From NCBI RefSeq assembly GCF_021654775.1, contig NZ_AP025343.1:6291501-6355500 (forward strand): a DNA stretch of 64,000 bases, given 5' to 3'. The notes beneath the pieces are model-generated. The model was not told the origin of the DNA, searched no databases, and was given only the letters and a program-made list of their open reading frames with translations. The DNA is from Paenibacillus azoreducens (GTDB taxonomy: Bacteria > Bacillota > Bacilli > Paenibacillales > Paenibacillaceae). Positions 51,930-60,865 of this stretch are shown in pieces (within the stretch, counting starts at the first letter, position 1; each line of letters begins with the position of its first letter). The position numbers were made by a program, and so were the translations under genes.

Positions 51930-53345
51930 CTAATTCGACTTCACCTCACTGCCCTTCATATCCGCTGACCCGCTCAATTGAATATGACTGCCTTTGCAAT
52001 CCATACGCAGCTCGCTGCCTGCGGACAAACTCATCTTTTTCCCTGCCGACAAACTCAAATTGCCCCCCGCCGAGATACTTACCTGCTTGCTGCTCACAAT
52101 GTGAATGCCTTCCTTGTCGTCCAGCTTGATAAAAATAGCGCCGTCTTTCCCCGACACGACCAGTTCATCCGGTCCCAAACGAATTTCCTTTCCATGGGGC
52201 GTTCGCCATATTTTCATCTGCGGATTGGAAAACCTATTATGTCCGCTCCCTCTGCCCGCACGTCGGACCGCACTTCCCGCAACGCCATCCTCTTCGCGAC
52301 TTCCCGGAAAATACAAAGAAACCGGGTCTCCTTTTTCCGGCATCACGTACCAGCCTGTATGTCCCCCGCCGCTATACACCGTCATGTAGTTAAACCAATG
52401 CGCCTGATCGACCGCTTGCTTCTCGTCGCAATCCAAATGGATACGTACCTGATCCTGACGCACGTCCATGACCACTCCGCCTAGCGAAGCACCCGCCAGT
52501 TTTTCCTGATAGTAGCATTTCTGCCGTAAACCCTTGTACGAGGTAAGCACATATTGATGCCGCAGTATCCCCTGAGTCATCTCCGTGTAAGCCTGAATAA
52601 CAAACAAACTATGTCCTTTAAAAGCTAACTGAGCCCCCAAATCCAGCACTTCGTCCGTCTCTACCTCATAAACAATAAAATCATTTTCGTCCAGCTTTAC
52701 CTGCTCATTTTCCTGAAAATAACGGAAAGGCAGCATTTGCTTGCGAACTGTATAACGGGTATGATCCAGCACCACCTGTGCCGGGCTGTCCTCGATGCCG
52801 AAATAAAATTTGGGACTGTCAAAACGGGCCACGGGCATCAGACTGGTATGATAGCGGGAAGCCATGCGTCTTAAAAAGGCCCAATCCGTCTCCTGATACT
52901 GGATAGCGATCCGGTCGATGGGCTCTCCGCCTGTCGCTCCATCAATCACATCCAGCCCTTCATAATCCTTGCCAATCAGCTCCAGCATCTGAGGAATCGT
53001 CATTTTGGTATACTGAAAAGAACGGGTACGCTGCTGGATATCCATCCGGTAGGTATGAGAAATGGCCTCAACCACGAGATAGTACACATCCCGTACGACC
53101 TTTACTTCGACCGTTAGCGCGATCCCGCTGAATAGCGGCTTGCTTTCGCCTGATTCATCCCGCTGACTCACCTCAATGACCGTGTTCTTCTCCGTCTTAT
53201 CCACATAGCTGTCCCGCATCTCTTCCGGGATGATCCCTGTAAAATAAAGCCGGGTATGCTCGTTGATTTTCTTCGTGAGGGTAAGCTGCTTCAGCTCGAC
53301 CAGATCATAGGGATGGATTTGGATATTATCGTAGCCCAGACTCAT
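51930..53345 (-). CDS. VgrG-like spike protein without toxin
   Basis: The protein has 471 residues. The gp27-like base (1-300) has the conserved IQYQETDWAFLRRMASRYHTS. The OB-fold (about 330-375) has HWFNYMTVYSGGGHTGWYVM. A short needle follows (HIVSSKQVSISAGGNLSLSA and KKMSLSAGSELRMDCKGSHI). It ends just after the needle, so it is a plain structural spike. It is diverged from, but clearly related to, the toxin-bearing VgrG in the same operon. Its ATG overlaps the preceding stop (ATGA), so it is coupled to the EagR-like gene. Confidence 0.85.
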   Translation of the reverse strand: MSLGYDNIQIHPYDLVELKQLTLTKKINEHTRLYFTGIIPEEMRDSYVDKTEKNTVIEVSQRDESGESKPLFSGIALTVEVKVVRDVYYLVVEAISHTYRMDIQQRTRSFQYTKMTIPQMLELIGKDYEGLDVIDGATGGEPIDRIAIQYQETDWAFLRRMASRYHTSLMPVARFDSPKFYFGIEDSPAQVVLDHTRYTVRKQMLPFRYFQENEQVKLDENDFIVYEVETDEVLDLGAQLAFKGHSLFVIQAYTEMTQGILRHQYVLTSYKGLRQKCYYQEKLAGASLGGVVMDVRQDQVRIHLDCDEKQAVDQAHWFNYMTVYSGGGHTGWYVMPEKGDPVSLYFPGSREEDGVAGSAVRRAGRGSGHNRFSNPQMKIWRTPHGKEIRLGPDELVVSGKDGAIFIKLDDKEGIHIVSSKQVSISAGGNLSLSAGKKMSLSAGSELRMDCKGSHIQLSGSADMKGSEVKSN

Positions 53346-54016
53346 TGCGAATCCGCTCCTTTCTCAAACGCTGGATATAAGGGTGATGGCGCCGAATGAA
53401 GCGATTGTACCGTATTTTCCGCTACAGGCAGCCAGACCCCCATGTCCGATTCCATACAGTTAAACGTACCCATCATCACCTGTCCCTCATGGATGAAAAG
53501 CAGGATTTCGTTGTACAAATTCGTATCCACGCCTGCAGCTATAAAACGGATCATCCCGATGGACAGATCGAAACCATTCACAATCACTTGAGTCCCCATC
53601 CAGTTACGGATTGGTTGTACAGACCGCAAAACATCCGCCATCTGCTCCACGAACTCAGGAAGCTCCTCAACTGCCAAAAGGGTTTCTGTGCGATTAAAAG
53701 TGATATTCACCGTCCCGTTCTCCGAAGTGTAAATAACCTCCGGCCGATGCTCCGAAGGGTATTTAAACTTGGCTTGCTCCGGTGGCATTAAGTTAAAAGC
53801 TTTCGGTACGCTAACCTCCATTTTCCCATCCAAAATCACTCTCATTTCCAAAGTAATGAGCTCATCACCCAACCGTAACGCAGAATTTTTTTCAAATGGG
53901 GAGTTTCCGTGATCGGCTATAATGGTTTGTGCTAGTGTCGTAATTCCGTTATTAGATGCAGCATCCTGATTAAGCTTATTTTTGAGACTTAGGATACGCT
54001 CGTCCATATAGTTCAT
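53342..54016 (-). CDS. EagR/DcrB-like (DUF1795-type) chaperone candidate
   Basis: The protein has 224 residues. The central part (PKAFNLMPPEQAKFKYPSEHRPEVIYTSENGTVNITFNRTETLL) and the end (YNEILLFIHEGQVMMGTFNCMESDMGVWLP) follow the layout of the DcrB/DUF1795 family. That family includes EagR chaperones, which shield hydrophobic helices of effectors loaded on VgrG spikes. The toxin VgrG here has such hydrophobic segments. This is family-level resemblance, not proof. It is the first gene of the operon. GGAAGGA lies 8 nt before the ATG. Confidence 0.6.
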   Translation of the reverse strand: MNYMDERILSLKNKLNQDAASNNGITTLAQTIIADHGNSPFEKNSALRLGDELITLEMRVILDGKMEVSVPKAFNLMPPEQAKFKYPSEHRPEVIYTSENGTVNITFNRTETLLAVEELPEFVEQMADVLRSVQPIRNWMGTQVIVNGFDLSIGMIRFIAAGVDTNLYNEILLFIHEGQVMMGTFNCMESDMGVWLPVAENTVQSLHSAPSPLYPAFEKGADSQ

Positions 54017-54195
54017 AGGGGCATTCCTTCCTCTTAGAAATATGACTTCAAAATGCGAAAGTGGATATATTTAACAATAATCCGTCTTATGTATGTATCG
54101 GCCAGAAGAGAGACTATTTTTACAGTAAGAACCATTCCATACGTTATTTTCAATGTAAATTTCTGAGTTTAATATAAAAAAGGGTGAAACAAAAA

Positions 54196-54232
54196 AAAGC
54201 CCCGAAATAGAAGGCTTATCATCGGGACTGTT
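54196..54232 (-). terminator. Terminator-like hairpin
   Basis: CCCGAT pairs with ATTTCGGG and is followed by eight T on the minus strand. It lies about 225 bp after the methyltransferase stop. Confidence 0.6.
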
Positions 54233-54282
54233 TAGGTTTAGATATTAAATGGTTCGGAAGGTGATTTTGTCTTACTTCTTGT

Positions 54283-54352
54283 AAGAAAAACGTCTATCGA
54301 CGTACTTTCTAGGAAGACAGACCGCATTTAGCGGATGTTTTTCTTGCGATTA
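54283..54352. repeat. Dispersed repeat B, copy 2
   Basis: It shares TATCGACGTA, GGAAGACAGACCGC, TTTAGCGG and TTCTTGCGATTATA with 2247-2315 in the same order. Confidence 0.5.
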
Positions 54353-54392
54353 TAGAATTGTTCAGCTTCGCTGAAAATTTATAAATTCTATA
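54345..54392. repeat. 12-bp inverted repeat with inner hairpin
   Basis: GATTATAGAATT and AATTCTATAATC are perfectly complementary. Between them, TTCAGC and GCTGAA form a small stem. Confidence 0.65.
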
Positions 54393-54456
54393 ATCTTCAT
54401 AAAAAAACAAACTGTCCTTTTTCAACATAAAATGATGTTATAAAAGGTACACTCCT

Positions 54457-55248
54457 TCAACGGAACTCCCTCTGCCGCATCGCCTCAAACAGCATCACCG
54501 TCGAGGCCATGGCTACGTTCAGCGACTCGGCTTGTCCCTTCATCGGAATGATCAGCGCGTCATCCACCAGCTTTTGCGCTTCAGGGGATACGCCTTTGGC
54601 TTCATTGCCTACCAGCAGCCACGATGGCCCGGTAAAATCATATCCGTAGCAGGTCGACGTCGCCTGCAGGCTGGTGCTGACGATACGTACGCCGCTTTCT
54701 TTGGCCTGCGGCAGTAGCCTCAAAAGATCCCCCTCCACAACGGGCAAATGGAAAATGGAACCCATCGTGGAGCGGATCGTTTTCGGATTATAAATATCCG
54801 CCGACCCCCGGCCTATGATGACACCATCCGCGCCTGCCGCATCCGCCGAACGGATAATGGTGCCGACGTTGCCCGGGTCCTGAACTCCATCCAGAACGAT
54901 GACCAGGCTGTTTTTCTTTTGCAGCAGCCCGCTTATATCCGCCGAATGCTTGCGGACAACCGCAAATACCGGCTGCGGCGTCTTCGTATCCGTGCATTTG
55001 GCAATGACGGCGGCCGAAACGCCGATCCACTCCGCGCGGCTATTCTTGTCCATCATGGACGCAAGCTCCGCAGGAACGCCCCGCTCCACGTCAAAAGCGA
55101 TACATTCCAGATCCGCTCCGAAGCGAAGCGCCTCCTGCACCAGATGAATGCCTTCGATCATATACTTTTGCTGCTTGTCCCGGTGTTTTTTCTCGAGCAG
55201 CTGCGCCCATTCCTTCGCACGGGGATTTTGCGGTGATAAAATATCCAT
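54457..55248 (-). CDS. SpoU/TrmH-family RNA 2'-O-methyltransferase
   Basis: The 263-residue SPOUT methyltransferase transfers methyl from SAM to ribose in rRNA or tRNA. Motif 1 is VLDGVQDPGNVGTIIRSADAAG (about 116-137), motif 2 LLVGNEAKGVS, and motif 3 PMKGQAESLNVAMASTVML; these are knot signatures. The N-terminal part is the substrate-binding domain (KYMIEGIHLVQEAL). It resembles B. subtilis YsgA, which in that organism is next to sspI; sspI is close by here also. The exact target nucleotide is unknown. Confidence 0.88.
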   Translation of the reverse strand: MDILSPQNPRAKEWAQLLEKKHRDKQQKYMIEGIHLVQEALRFGADLECIAFDVERGVPAELASMMDKNSRAEWIGVSAAVIAKCTDTKTPQPVFAVVRKHSADISGLLQKKNSLVIVLDGVQDPGNVGTIIRSADAAGADGVIIGRGSADIYNPKTIRSTMGSIFHLPVVEGDLLRLLPQAKESGVRIVSTSLQATSTCYGYDFTGPSWLLVGNEAKGVSPEAQKLVDDALIIPMKGQAESLNVAMASTVMLFEAMRQREFR

Positions 55249-55295
55249 GAAAACCGTCCTTCTTCAATTCATCTAACTTAGAATCCCCTGCGGGA

Positions 55296-55958
55296 TCATT
55301 TCGGATACGCTAGCTCCAGCTTGGTCAAATCGTTTTTTTGTCCCACGATGACCAAGATGTCTCCCTCTTCGAGATGGTCATCCGGAGAAGGGGAAATGTT
55401 CATTTTCGCGCCTTGTTTGATTGCCATGACGTTACAGCCAAAGCGGGCGCGGACGTCAAGTTCCCTAAGGTTTTTGCCCACCATTTCTTCGGAAGCTTTC
55501 ATTTCGAGAATACTGTAGTCATCGGAAATTTCAATATAATCCAAAATGTTCGGAGAAACCAGATGATGGGCAACCCTCATACCCATATCCCGTTCCGGAT
55601 AAATAACCTTGTCCGCTCCGATTTTGTTGAGCACTTTGCCGTGAAGTTCGTTTTGCGCCTTAACGATAATCGTCCCGACCCCGATGTCCTTAAGGATCAG
55701 CGTCGTCAGAATGCTTGACTGGATATCCTCGCCGATGGCGACAACCACCACATCGAAATTCCGGATGCCAAGCGCGCGCAGCGCCTCCTCATCCGTACAA
55801 TCAGCCGAAACGGCATGCGTTACAATATTGGAAACCGCCTGGGTACGCTGCTCATTGGAGTCGATCGCAAGGACGTCGAACCCCATTTCGCTGAGCGCGT
55901 TGGCTACACTAAAACCGAATCGCCCCATACCTATGACGGCGTACTGCTTTTTCGCCAT
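55296..55958 (-). CDS. TrkA/Ktr-type potassium uptake regulatory subunit
   Basis: The 220-residue protein has an RCK_N domain with GMGRFG (10-15) and DSNEQR for the dinucleotide site (probably NAD(H) or ATP/ADP), and an RCK_C domain at about 135-220. It forms a ring that gates the membrane K+ channel subunit. It resembles KtrA/KtrC of B. subtilis; the partner KtrB/D is not in this window. It is divergent from sspI. Confidence 0.9.
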   Translation of the reverse strand: MAKKQYAVIGMGRFGFSVANALSEMGFDVLAIDSNEQRTQAVSNIVTHAVSADCTDEEALRALGIRNFDVVVVAIGEDIQSSILTTLILKDIGVGTIIVKAQNELHGKVLNKIGADKVIYPERDMGMRVAHHLVSPNILDYIEISDDYSILEMKASEEMVGKNLRELDVRARFGCNVMAIKQGAKMNISPSPDDHLEEGDILVIVGQKNDLTKLELAYPK

Positions 55959-56085
55959 TTTTTAACCCCCCGGGTCATCAAAGTCTATCCTGATTATTAT
56001 ATCACAGCGCCTGAAAAACTTGAATTTTGCCAACCGTTGCGGGGAACATTATGAAGGTATTATGATATTGGATGGAGGGAAACGA

Positions 56086-56319
56086 ATGTCGATTACACTT
56101 GACCTGCGTCAAGCGGTCATTCATAAGGTACATGACAGCAATGAAGCGGATCTCCGCTCGATGATCGAAGGTTCCGTGGATGGACCGGAACAGGCGCTGC
56201 CTGGACTCGGCGTCATTTTTGAAATGATCTGGAAGAACATAGACACCAAGCAGCAGGATAACCTGATCCATATCGCAAATGAACATTTGAAGACCATCAC
56301 CCCCGGTTCCTTGACCTAA
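56086..56319 (+). CDS. sspI: Small acid-soluble spore protein I
   Basis: The protein has 77 residues. ITLDLRQAVIHKV at the N-terminus and the central LPGLGVIFEMIWKN are the SspI signature. It is a minor SASP made in the forespore. GGAGGG lies 7 nt before the ATG at 56086; an upstream in-frame Met at 56020 has none. The neighbourhood with the ysgA-like methyltransferase agrees with B. subtilis gene order. Confidence 0.88.
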   Translation: MSITLDLRQAVIHKVHDSNEADLRSMIEGSVDGPEQALPGLGVIFEMIWKNIDTKQQDNLIHIANEHLKTITPGSLT

Positions 56320-56347
56320 AGAGGTTGTTCAAAAAGCTTTGGAATGA

Positions 56348-56389
56348 CAAAACCTCCGCAGTTAACCCAGTTAACGCGGAGGTTTTTTG
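56348..56389. terminator. Bidirectional terminator between sspI and prfC
   Basis: AAAACCTCCGC pairs with GCGGAGGTTTT, with a second GTTAAC palindrome pair in the loop. Confidence 0.8.
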
Positions 56390-56396
56390 CCGATGC

Positions 56397-57980
56397 TTAC
56401 GGAGCTGTATCCAAAAACTGGGCGTTCGGATTTTTTTCCATCGCCGTCCGCATCGCGTATTCATTTTCAAATAAAACGACATAGTTTCCTTTTTTATCCT
56501 TAACCAGCGTGGAGTTGATCCGGAATTTGCTTGGATCGATATCCTTATCGATGATCCAGCGCGCGAATTGATAAGGCATCCGCTGCAGCTGCACGTCAAC
56601 TCCGTATTCGCCTTTCATCCGGTACTCGAACACTTCAAACTGAAGCTGGCCGACAACGCCGAGAATCGTATCCTCGAAGCTGACCGTCTGGAATACCTGG
56701 ATGGTACCCTCCTCCGTCAGCTGGTCAATCCCTTTTTGATACTGCTTATGCTTCAGCGCATTTTTTACAGTTACTTTGGCAAAAAGCTCCGGCGAGAAGG
56801 TCGGCAATTCATCAAACACAACTTCGCCGCCTTGATTTAGCGAGTCCCCGATCCGGAAAATGCCCGGGTCAAATAGACCGATAATATCGCCTGGGTATGC
56901 CTCTTCGACGATATCCCGGTCCTGCGCCAAAAACTGCTGCGGCTGCGAAAGCTTAATATCCTTGCCGTTGCGTACGTGTTTAACGGTCATGCCGCGTTGG
57001 AATTTGCCTGATACGATCCGCATGAATGCGATCCGGTCGCGGTGCGCCGGGTTCATGTTGGCCTGAATTTTGAAAATATAACCTGAGAATTTCTCATTTG
57101 ACGGTTCAATCAATCCGGCGGTGCTGCTGCGCGGCTGCGGTTTAGGCGCAAGCTGCAGGAAGTTCTCCAAAAATGTCTGCACCCCGAAATTGTTAATGGC
57201 GCTGCCGAAGAAAACGGGTGTCAATTCGCCCTTCAGCACTTTCTCCAAGTCGAATGGGTCGCCTGCAACATCCAGCAGCTCGAGATCCTGGGCCAGCTGA
57301 TCATGCAGATATTCCCCCGCCATTTCACGAATGATCGGATCGTTGTAATCTTCCACCTTTTGTACTTGGATCGTGGAATGATCATTCCCTTGGAAAAGTT
57401 CCACCTGATTTTTCATCCGGTCATACACGCCGCATAAATCGCGGCCGGAACCAATCGGCCAGTTCATAGGGACGGAACGGATGCCGAGCACCTGCTCCAG
57501 CTCCTCCATCAGCTCAAACGGGTTGCGGCCTTCACGGTCCAATTTGTTGATAAACGTAAAGATCGGGATGCCGCGTTTCGCACATACCTGGAACAGCTTG
57601 ATCGTCTGTGCTTCGACGCCTTTCGCGACGTCGATCAGCATGACCGCGCTGTCGGCCGCGGTTAATGTCCGGTAAGTGTCTTCACTGAAATCCTGGTGAC
57701 CCGGCGTATCCAAAATATTAATGCGATGTCCCATATAATCAAATTGCATAACGGAGGAAGTTACCGAGATCCCCCGTTGTTTTTCGATTTCCATCCAGTC
57801 ACTGGTGGCATGTTTGCTTGCTTTGCGGGCTTTGACCGTACCGGCTAACCGGATGGCGCCCCCGAACAGCAGCAGCTTTTCCGTTAATGTTGTTTTACCC
57901 GCATCCGGGTGGGAAATGATAGCGAAGGTTCTTCGCTTATCGACTTCCTGCTGCAAGGCCTGATCAATCGCTTTGCTCAT
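56397..57980 (-). CDS. prfC: Peptide chain release factor 3
   Basis: The 527-residue translational GTPase removes RF1/RF2 from the ribosome after termination. G1 is HPDAGKTT (24-31), G3 is DTPGHQDF and G4 is NKLD. The RF3-specific insertion and C-terminal region are present (QFEVFEYRMKGEYGVDV). The ATG at 57980 follows AAGGGA; a longer frame up to 58028 lacks a site. It is a single gene. Confidence 0.95.
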   Translation of the reverse strand: MSKAIDQALQQEVDKRRTFAIISHPDAGKTTLTEKLLLFGGAIRLAGTVKARKASKHATSDWMEIEKQRGISVTSSVMQFDYMGHRINILDTPGHQDFSEDTYRTLTAADSAVMLIDVAKGVEAQTIKLFQVCAKRGIPIFTFINKLDREGRNPFELMEELEQVLGIRSVPMNWPIGSGRDLCGVYDRMKNQVELFQGNDHSTIQVQKVEDYNDPIIREMAGEYLHDQLAQDLELLDVAGDPFDLEKVLKGELTPVFFGSAINNFGVQTFLENFLQLAPKPQPRSSTAGLIEPSNEKFSGYIFKIQANMNPAHRDRIAFMRIVSGKFQRGMTVKHVRNGKDIKLSQPQQFLAQDRDIVEEAYPGDIIGLFDPGIFRIGDSLNQGGEVVFDELPTFSPELFAKVTVKNALKHKQYQKGIDQLTEEGTIQVFQTVSFEDTILGVVGQLQFEVFEYRMKGEYGVDVQLQRMPYQFARWIIDKDIDPSKFRINSTLVKDKKGNYVVLFENEYAMRTAMEKNPNAQFLDTAP

Positions 57981-58086
57981 TTCACTATTCCCTTCGTAAC
58001 TAAAGTCATGCTTATTATTGTACCACAATCCGTAAGCAAATCACCCCCATGCAGGCCTGCATGAGGATGATAAAATTTCATATATT

Positions 58087-59646
58087 TTATTCATTGACTT
58101 GCCATACCACGTCATCTTCGTCCTGACCGTTCACAGGCCACCAGTGGAAACCGTCTTCCGCAAGCAAACGATCCGCTTCCTCAGGCCCCCAGGAGCCTGC
58201 AGGATATGGGCGGGGCCCCTCCGGATCCTGCTTCCAAGCTTCAGCAATCCGGTCAACAAAGGACCATGCAGTCGCCACCTCGTCCCAACGCGTAAAATAC
58301 GTCGAATCGCCGCGCGCTGCGTCATGCAGCAAACGTTCGTAAGCTTCCGGCGAGTTGATGCCTACCATGCAGCTTTGGCAGAAATCCATGGCCAGCGGTT
58401 CGATTTCGGACTCGGAGCCCGGCTTTTTGGCATTGATCTTGACGTAAATGCCTTCCATCGGATTAACGCGAATCACCAGCAAGTTAGGTTCCAGCTTATG
58501 CTTTTGTCCCAGGTAAACGTTATTCGGCATGCCTTTAAACTCGACTACGACTTCGGTTGTTTTGACCGGCAGGCGTTTGCCTGTCCGGATATAAAACGGC
58601 ACTCCGGCCCAGCGGAAATTATCCACGAAGACCCGGGCCATAAAATACGTCTCCGTATTCGAGTTCGGGTCGACCTTGTCTTCCTCACGGTATGCAGGCA
58701 AATCTTTGCCGCGCGAGCTGCCCTGCACGTATTGTCCGCGAACGACGTTTCTCCCCACTTCTTCGGCACCCGCATACGGACGGAGCGAGCGAAGCACTTT
58801 CACTTTCTCGTCCCGGATATCTTCCGGCAGCAGGCGGCTAGGCGGTTCCATCGCGATCATCGTAAGCATTTGCAGCATATGGTTTTGTCCCATGTCACGC
58901 AATGCCCCGGCATGATCATAATACCCGCCGCGTTCTTCGACACCGACCGTTTCTCCAAGCGTTATTTGGACGTTTGCGATATGCTTATTGTTCCACAACG
59001 GCTCAAAAAACGCATTCGCAAAACGGATCACCTCGATATTCTGTACCATTTCTTTGCCGAGATAATGATCGATCCGGTAGATCTCTTCTTCTTTAAAGAC
59101 CTGTCGAATCTGCTCATTCAATTCCTCGGCAGACTTTAAGTCATAACCGAATGGTTTCTCGATGACAAGGCGCTTCCATCCGGCACTATCGAGCATGCCG
59201 CCCTTTTGCAGGTTAAAAGATACGCTGCCAAACAACTCCGGCGCAAGTGCCAGATAGAAAATACGGTTGCCCGGGATATGGTAACGTTCTTCCAATACCA
59301 TTGTCTGCTCGTTTAATTCTCGGAAGCCGTCCACATTGTTGATGTCCAGGGACTTATATTCAAAATGCTGGGCAAAGGATCTGAAATCCTCGTTATCCTC
59401 CGTCTTATACCGGCAAAATTCCTGAATGGAGTTGAATATGTCACTCCGGAATTCTTCCTGTGTACGCGGACGCCGCGCCACGCCGATGACGGCAAAATCC
59501 TCAGCCAATTTTCCTTCGCGGTATAAACTATAGATGGCCGGAAACAGTTTGCGTCTAGCCAGATCTCCTGTAGCACCGAAAATAAAAAATACAGCGCCTG
59601 GAGTTTGCAGCATTTCAAGATTTTGATTTTCAGCCATGGCCCTCAT
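58087..59646 (-). CDS. zwf: Glucose-6-phosphate 1-dehydrogenase
   Basis: The 519-residue enzyme oxidises glucose-6-phosphate to 6-phosphogluconolactone with NADP+, opening the pentose phosphate pathway. GATGDLARRKLFP (about 24-36) is the dinucleotide motif and RIDHYLGKE (about 191-199) holds the active-site His/Lys. The C-terminus is Trp- and Asp-rich. Starts at 59646 or 59637 are both possible; AAGGA is closer to the first. It stands alone, with about 285 bp of upstream regulatory space. Confidence 0.95.
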   Translation of the reverse strand: MRAMAENQNLEMLQTPGAVFFIFGATGDLARRKLFPAIYSLYREGKLAEDFAVIGVARRPRTQEEFRSDIFNSIQEFCRYKTEDNEDFRSFAQHFEYKSLDINNVDGFRELNEQTMVLEERYHIPGNRIFYLALAPELFGSVSFNLQKGGMLDSAGWKRLVIEKPFGYDLKSAEELNEQIRQVFKEEEIYRIDHYLGKEMVQNIEVIRFANAFFEPLWNNKHIANVQITLGETVGVEERGGYYDHAGALRDMGQNHMLQMLTMIAMEPPSRLLPEDIRDEKVKVLRSLRPYAGAEEVGRNVVRGQYVQGSSRGKDLPAYREEDKVDPNSNTETYFMARVFVDNFRWAGVPFYIRTGKRLPVKTTEVVVEFKGMPNNVYLGQKHKLEPNLLVIRVNPMEGIYVKINAKKPGSESEIEPLAMDFCQSCMVGINSPEAYERLLHDAARGDSTYFTRWDEVATAWSFVDRIAEAWKQDPEGPRPYPAGSWGPEEADRLLAEDGFHWWPVNGQDEDDVVWQVNE

Positions 59647-59933
59647 TCTTTCCTTATGTAGTATGGTTTATTTTTATACAGAAAAAGGAACAGATGCCCG
59701 CACTCCTACAGGCAAACAAAAAACAAAACCAACGAACTTTTCCCTAAAGAACGCCGGCTTCCAGGCGATTATAAAACCGCTTCCGCTTACACGAATGGCT
59801 TTATAGTTTCCCTCAATCTCAATTGAAAAAATGATGTTACGTCATTTTAGCATAATCTTCAAAATGATGCTATCAGTTTTCTTACAAAAATACTCAGATA
59901 TTACGACCATTCTAAAGAATTTGCCGCCCGATT
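59647..59933. other. Intergenic region upstream of zwf
   Basis: AT-rich, with no clear gene. It must contain the zwf promoter and the end of the ywmB-like unit. Confidence 0.35.
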
Positions 59934-60692
59934 TCAATATTCAATCGTGATCACCGGCAACCCGATGGTTACACGGTTGCTGCCGCTCAAACTATCCTCG
60001 TGTACGGCAACCTGCATGCTAAGCCAATCCCCGCCGCTTCTGACCCGGGATGTTAATGACGGCACCTGGTAGCTGTTGCTTACCGTCGTTGCATCTTCAT
60101 ATGTGTCCTGGGGAGTGGCATTCAATGTATCGATAAGATTCCCCTCAATCCGGTTCATCGTATCGACTACAGATGCACTATCATTAACCATGCCCTGTAA
60201 AGACGCATTCCATTCGGCTTTAATGCCGGCGTCCCGCATTTTTTTTCCGTATTGCTCCTGCAAATCCGATAATTTGTCCCATTGCTGTGGGCTCCCCGCC
60301 TCCAGCTGCATCACTACATAACTGTGATTACGGGAAATTTCCTGCCAATTTAAGCGAATGTTGATGTCGTTTTTCTCATCGATGACCCGGTATGTCACAT
60401 GCCCGTGCTCCGTTAATGCTTGTACGGGCGCAAGTTGAAGCGAGCGGCCCAGCTTGCGGGCTGCTGCTTCAGCACCCTCCGTTCCGCTTCCTTCCCAAGA
60501 TCCCTGCCATTTGACAACGACTTGCAGAGGCTGATCCACCATACGATGGCCGAGGTCAAGCAGGGTGCCCAGCTCATTTTGATTCGCCTTTGCTTCGGCT
60601 GTCGTTATTTTATTCCAAAAAACGCCAAACATCAATCCCAAAACAGCCGTACCGATCACGCCAAGGCATACCCACTTTGCAACTGTTCTCAT
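59934..60692 (-). CDS. YwmB-family extracytoplasmic protein
   Basis: The protein has 252 residues. One N-terminal signal-anchor helix (about 7-27) is followed by a soluble domain that fits the YwmB/DUF1779 family (TATA-box-binding-like fold): GHVTYRVIDEKNDINIRLNW and an end with GGDWLSMQVAVHEDSLSG. It is probably exposed outside the membrane. The function is not established. GGGGA lies close to the ATG, with a second AGGGGG further upstream. Confidence 0.75.
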   Translation of the reverse strand: MRTVAKWVCLGVIGTAVLGLMFGVFWNKITTAEAKANQNELGTLLDLGHRMVDQPLQVVVKWQGSWEGSGTEGAEAAARKLGRSLQLAPVQALTEHGHVTYRVIDEKNDINIRLNWQEISRNHSYVVMQLEAGSPQQWDKLSDLQEQYGKKMRDAGIKAEWNASLQGMVNDSASVVDTMNRIEGNLIDTLNATPQDTYEDATTVSNSYQVPSLTSRVRSGGDWLSMQVAVHEDSLSGSNRVTIGLPVITIEY

Positions 60693-60865
60693 TCCCCACT
60701 CATCCCCCTAAAACTTAAACTATGAATCTACTAACAAGGATGACCGGGTTAGGAGAATTTTATACCTGCGACTTATGTGGATAAATGGGTGAATAACCAT
60801 AGCACTTACGCCTATGCATGAATACATTAGTAACAAAAATAGAAGAGGGAGGATTGACCTTTTCC

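Larger units (their letters stand above)
54017..54456. other. Intergenic region bordering the VgrG island
   Basis: It holds the promoter side of the VgrG operon, a terminator-like hairpin, repeat B copy 2 and a 12-bp inverted repeat (listed separately). No gene was seen. Confidence 0.5.

Noticed and set aside
38000..54016. Complete type VI or extracellular contractile injection system
   Set aside because: Only spike, tip, chaperone-like, effector and immunity parts are visible. No sheath, tube, baseplate wedge or ATPase gene was found in the window.
38000..54016. Ordinary prophage
   Set aside because: No integrase, terminase, capsid, portal, tail tape-measure or lysis genes and no attachment sites were seen.
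58099..59139. 346-codon plus-strand frame over zwf
   Set aside because: Antisense of a well-supported zwf gene; composition typical of a shadow frame.
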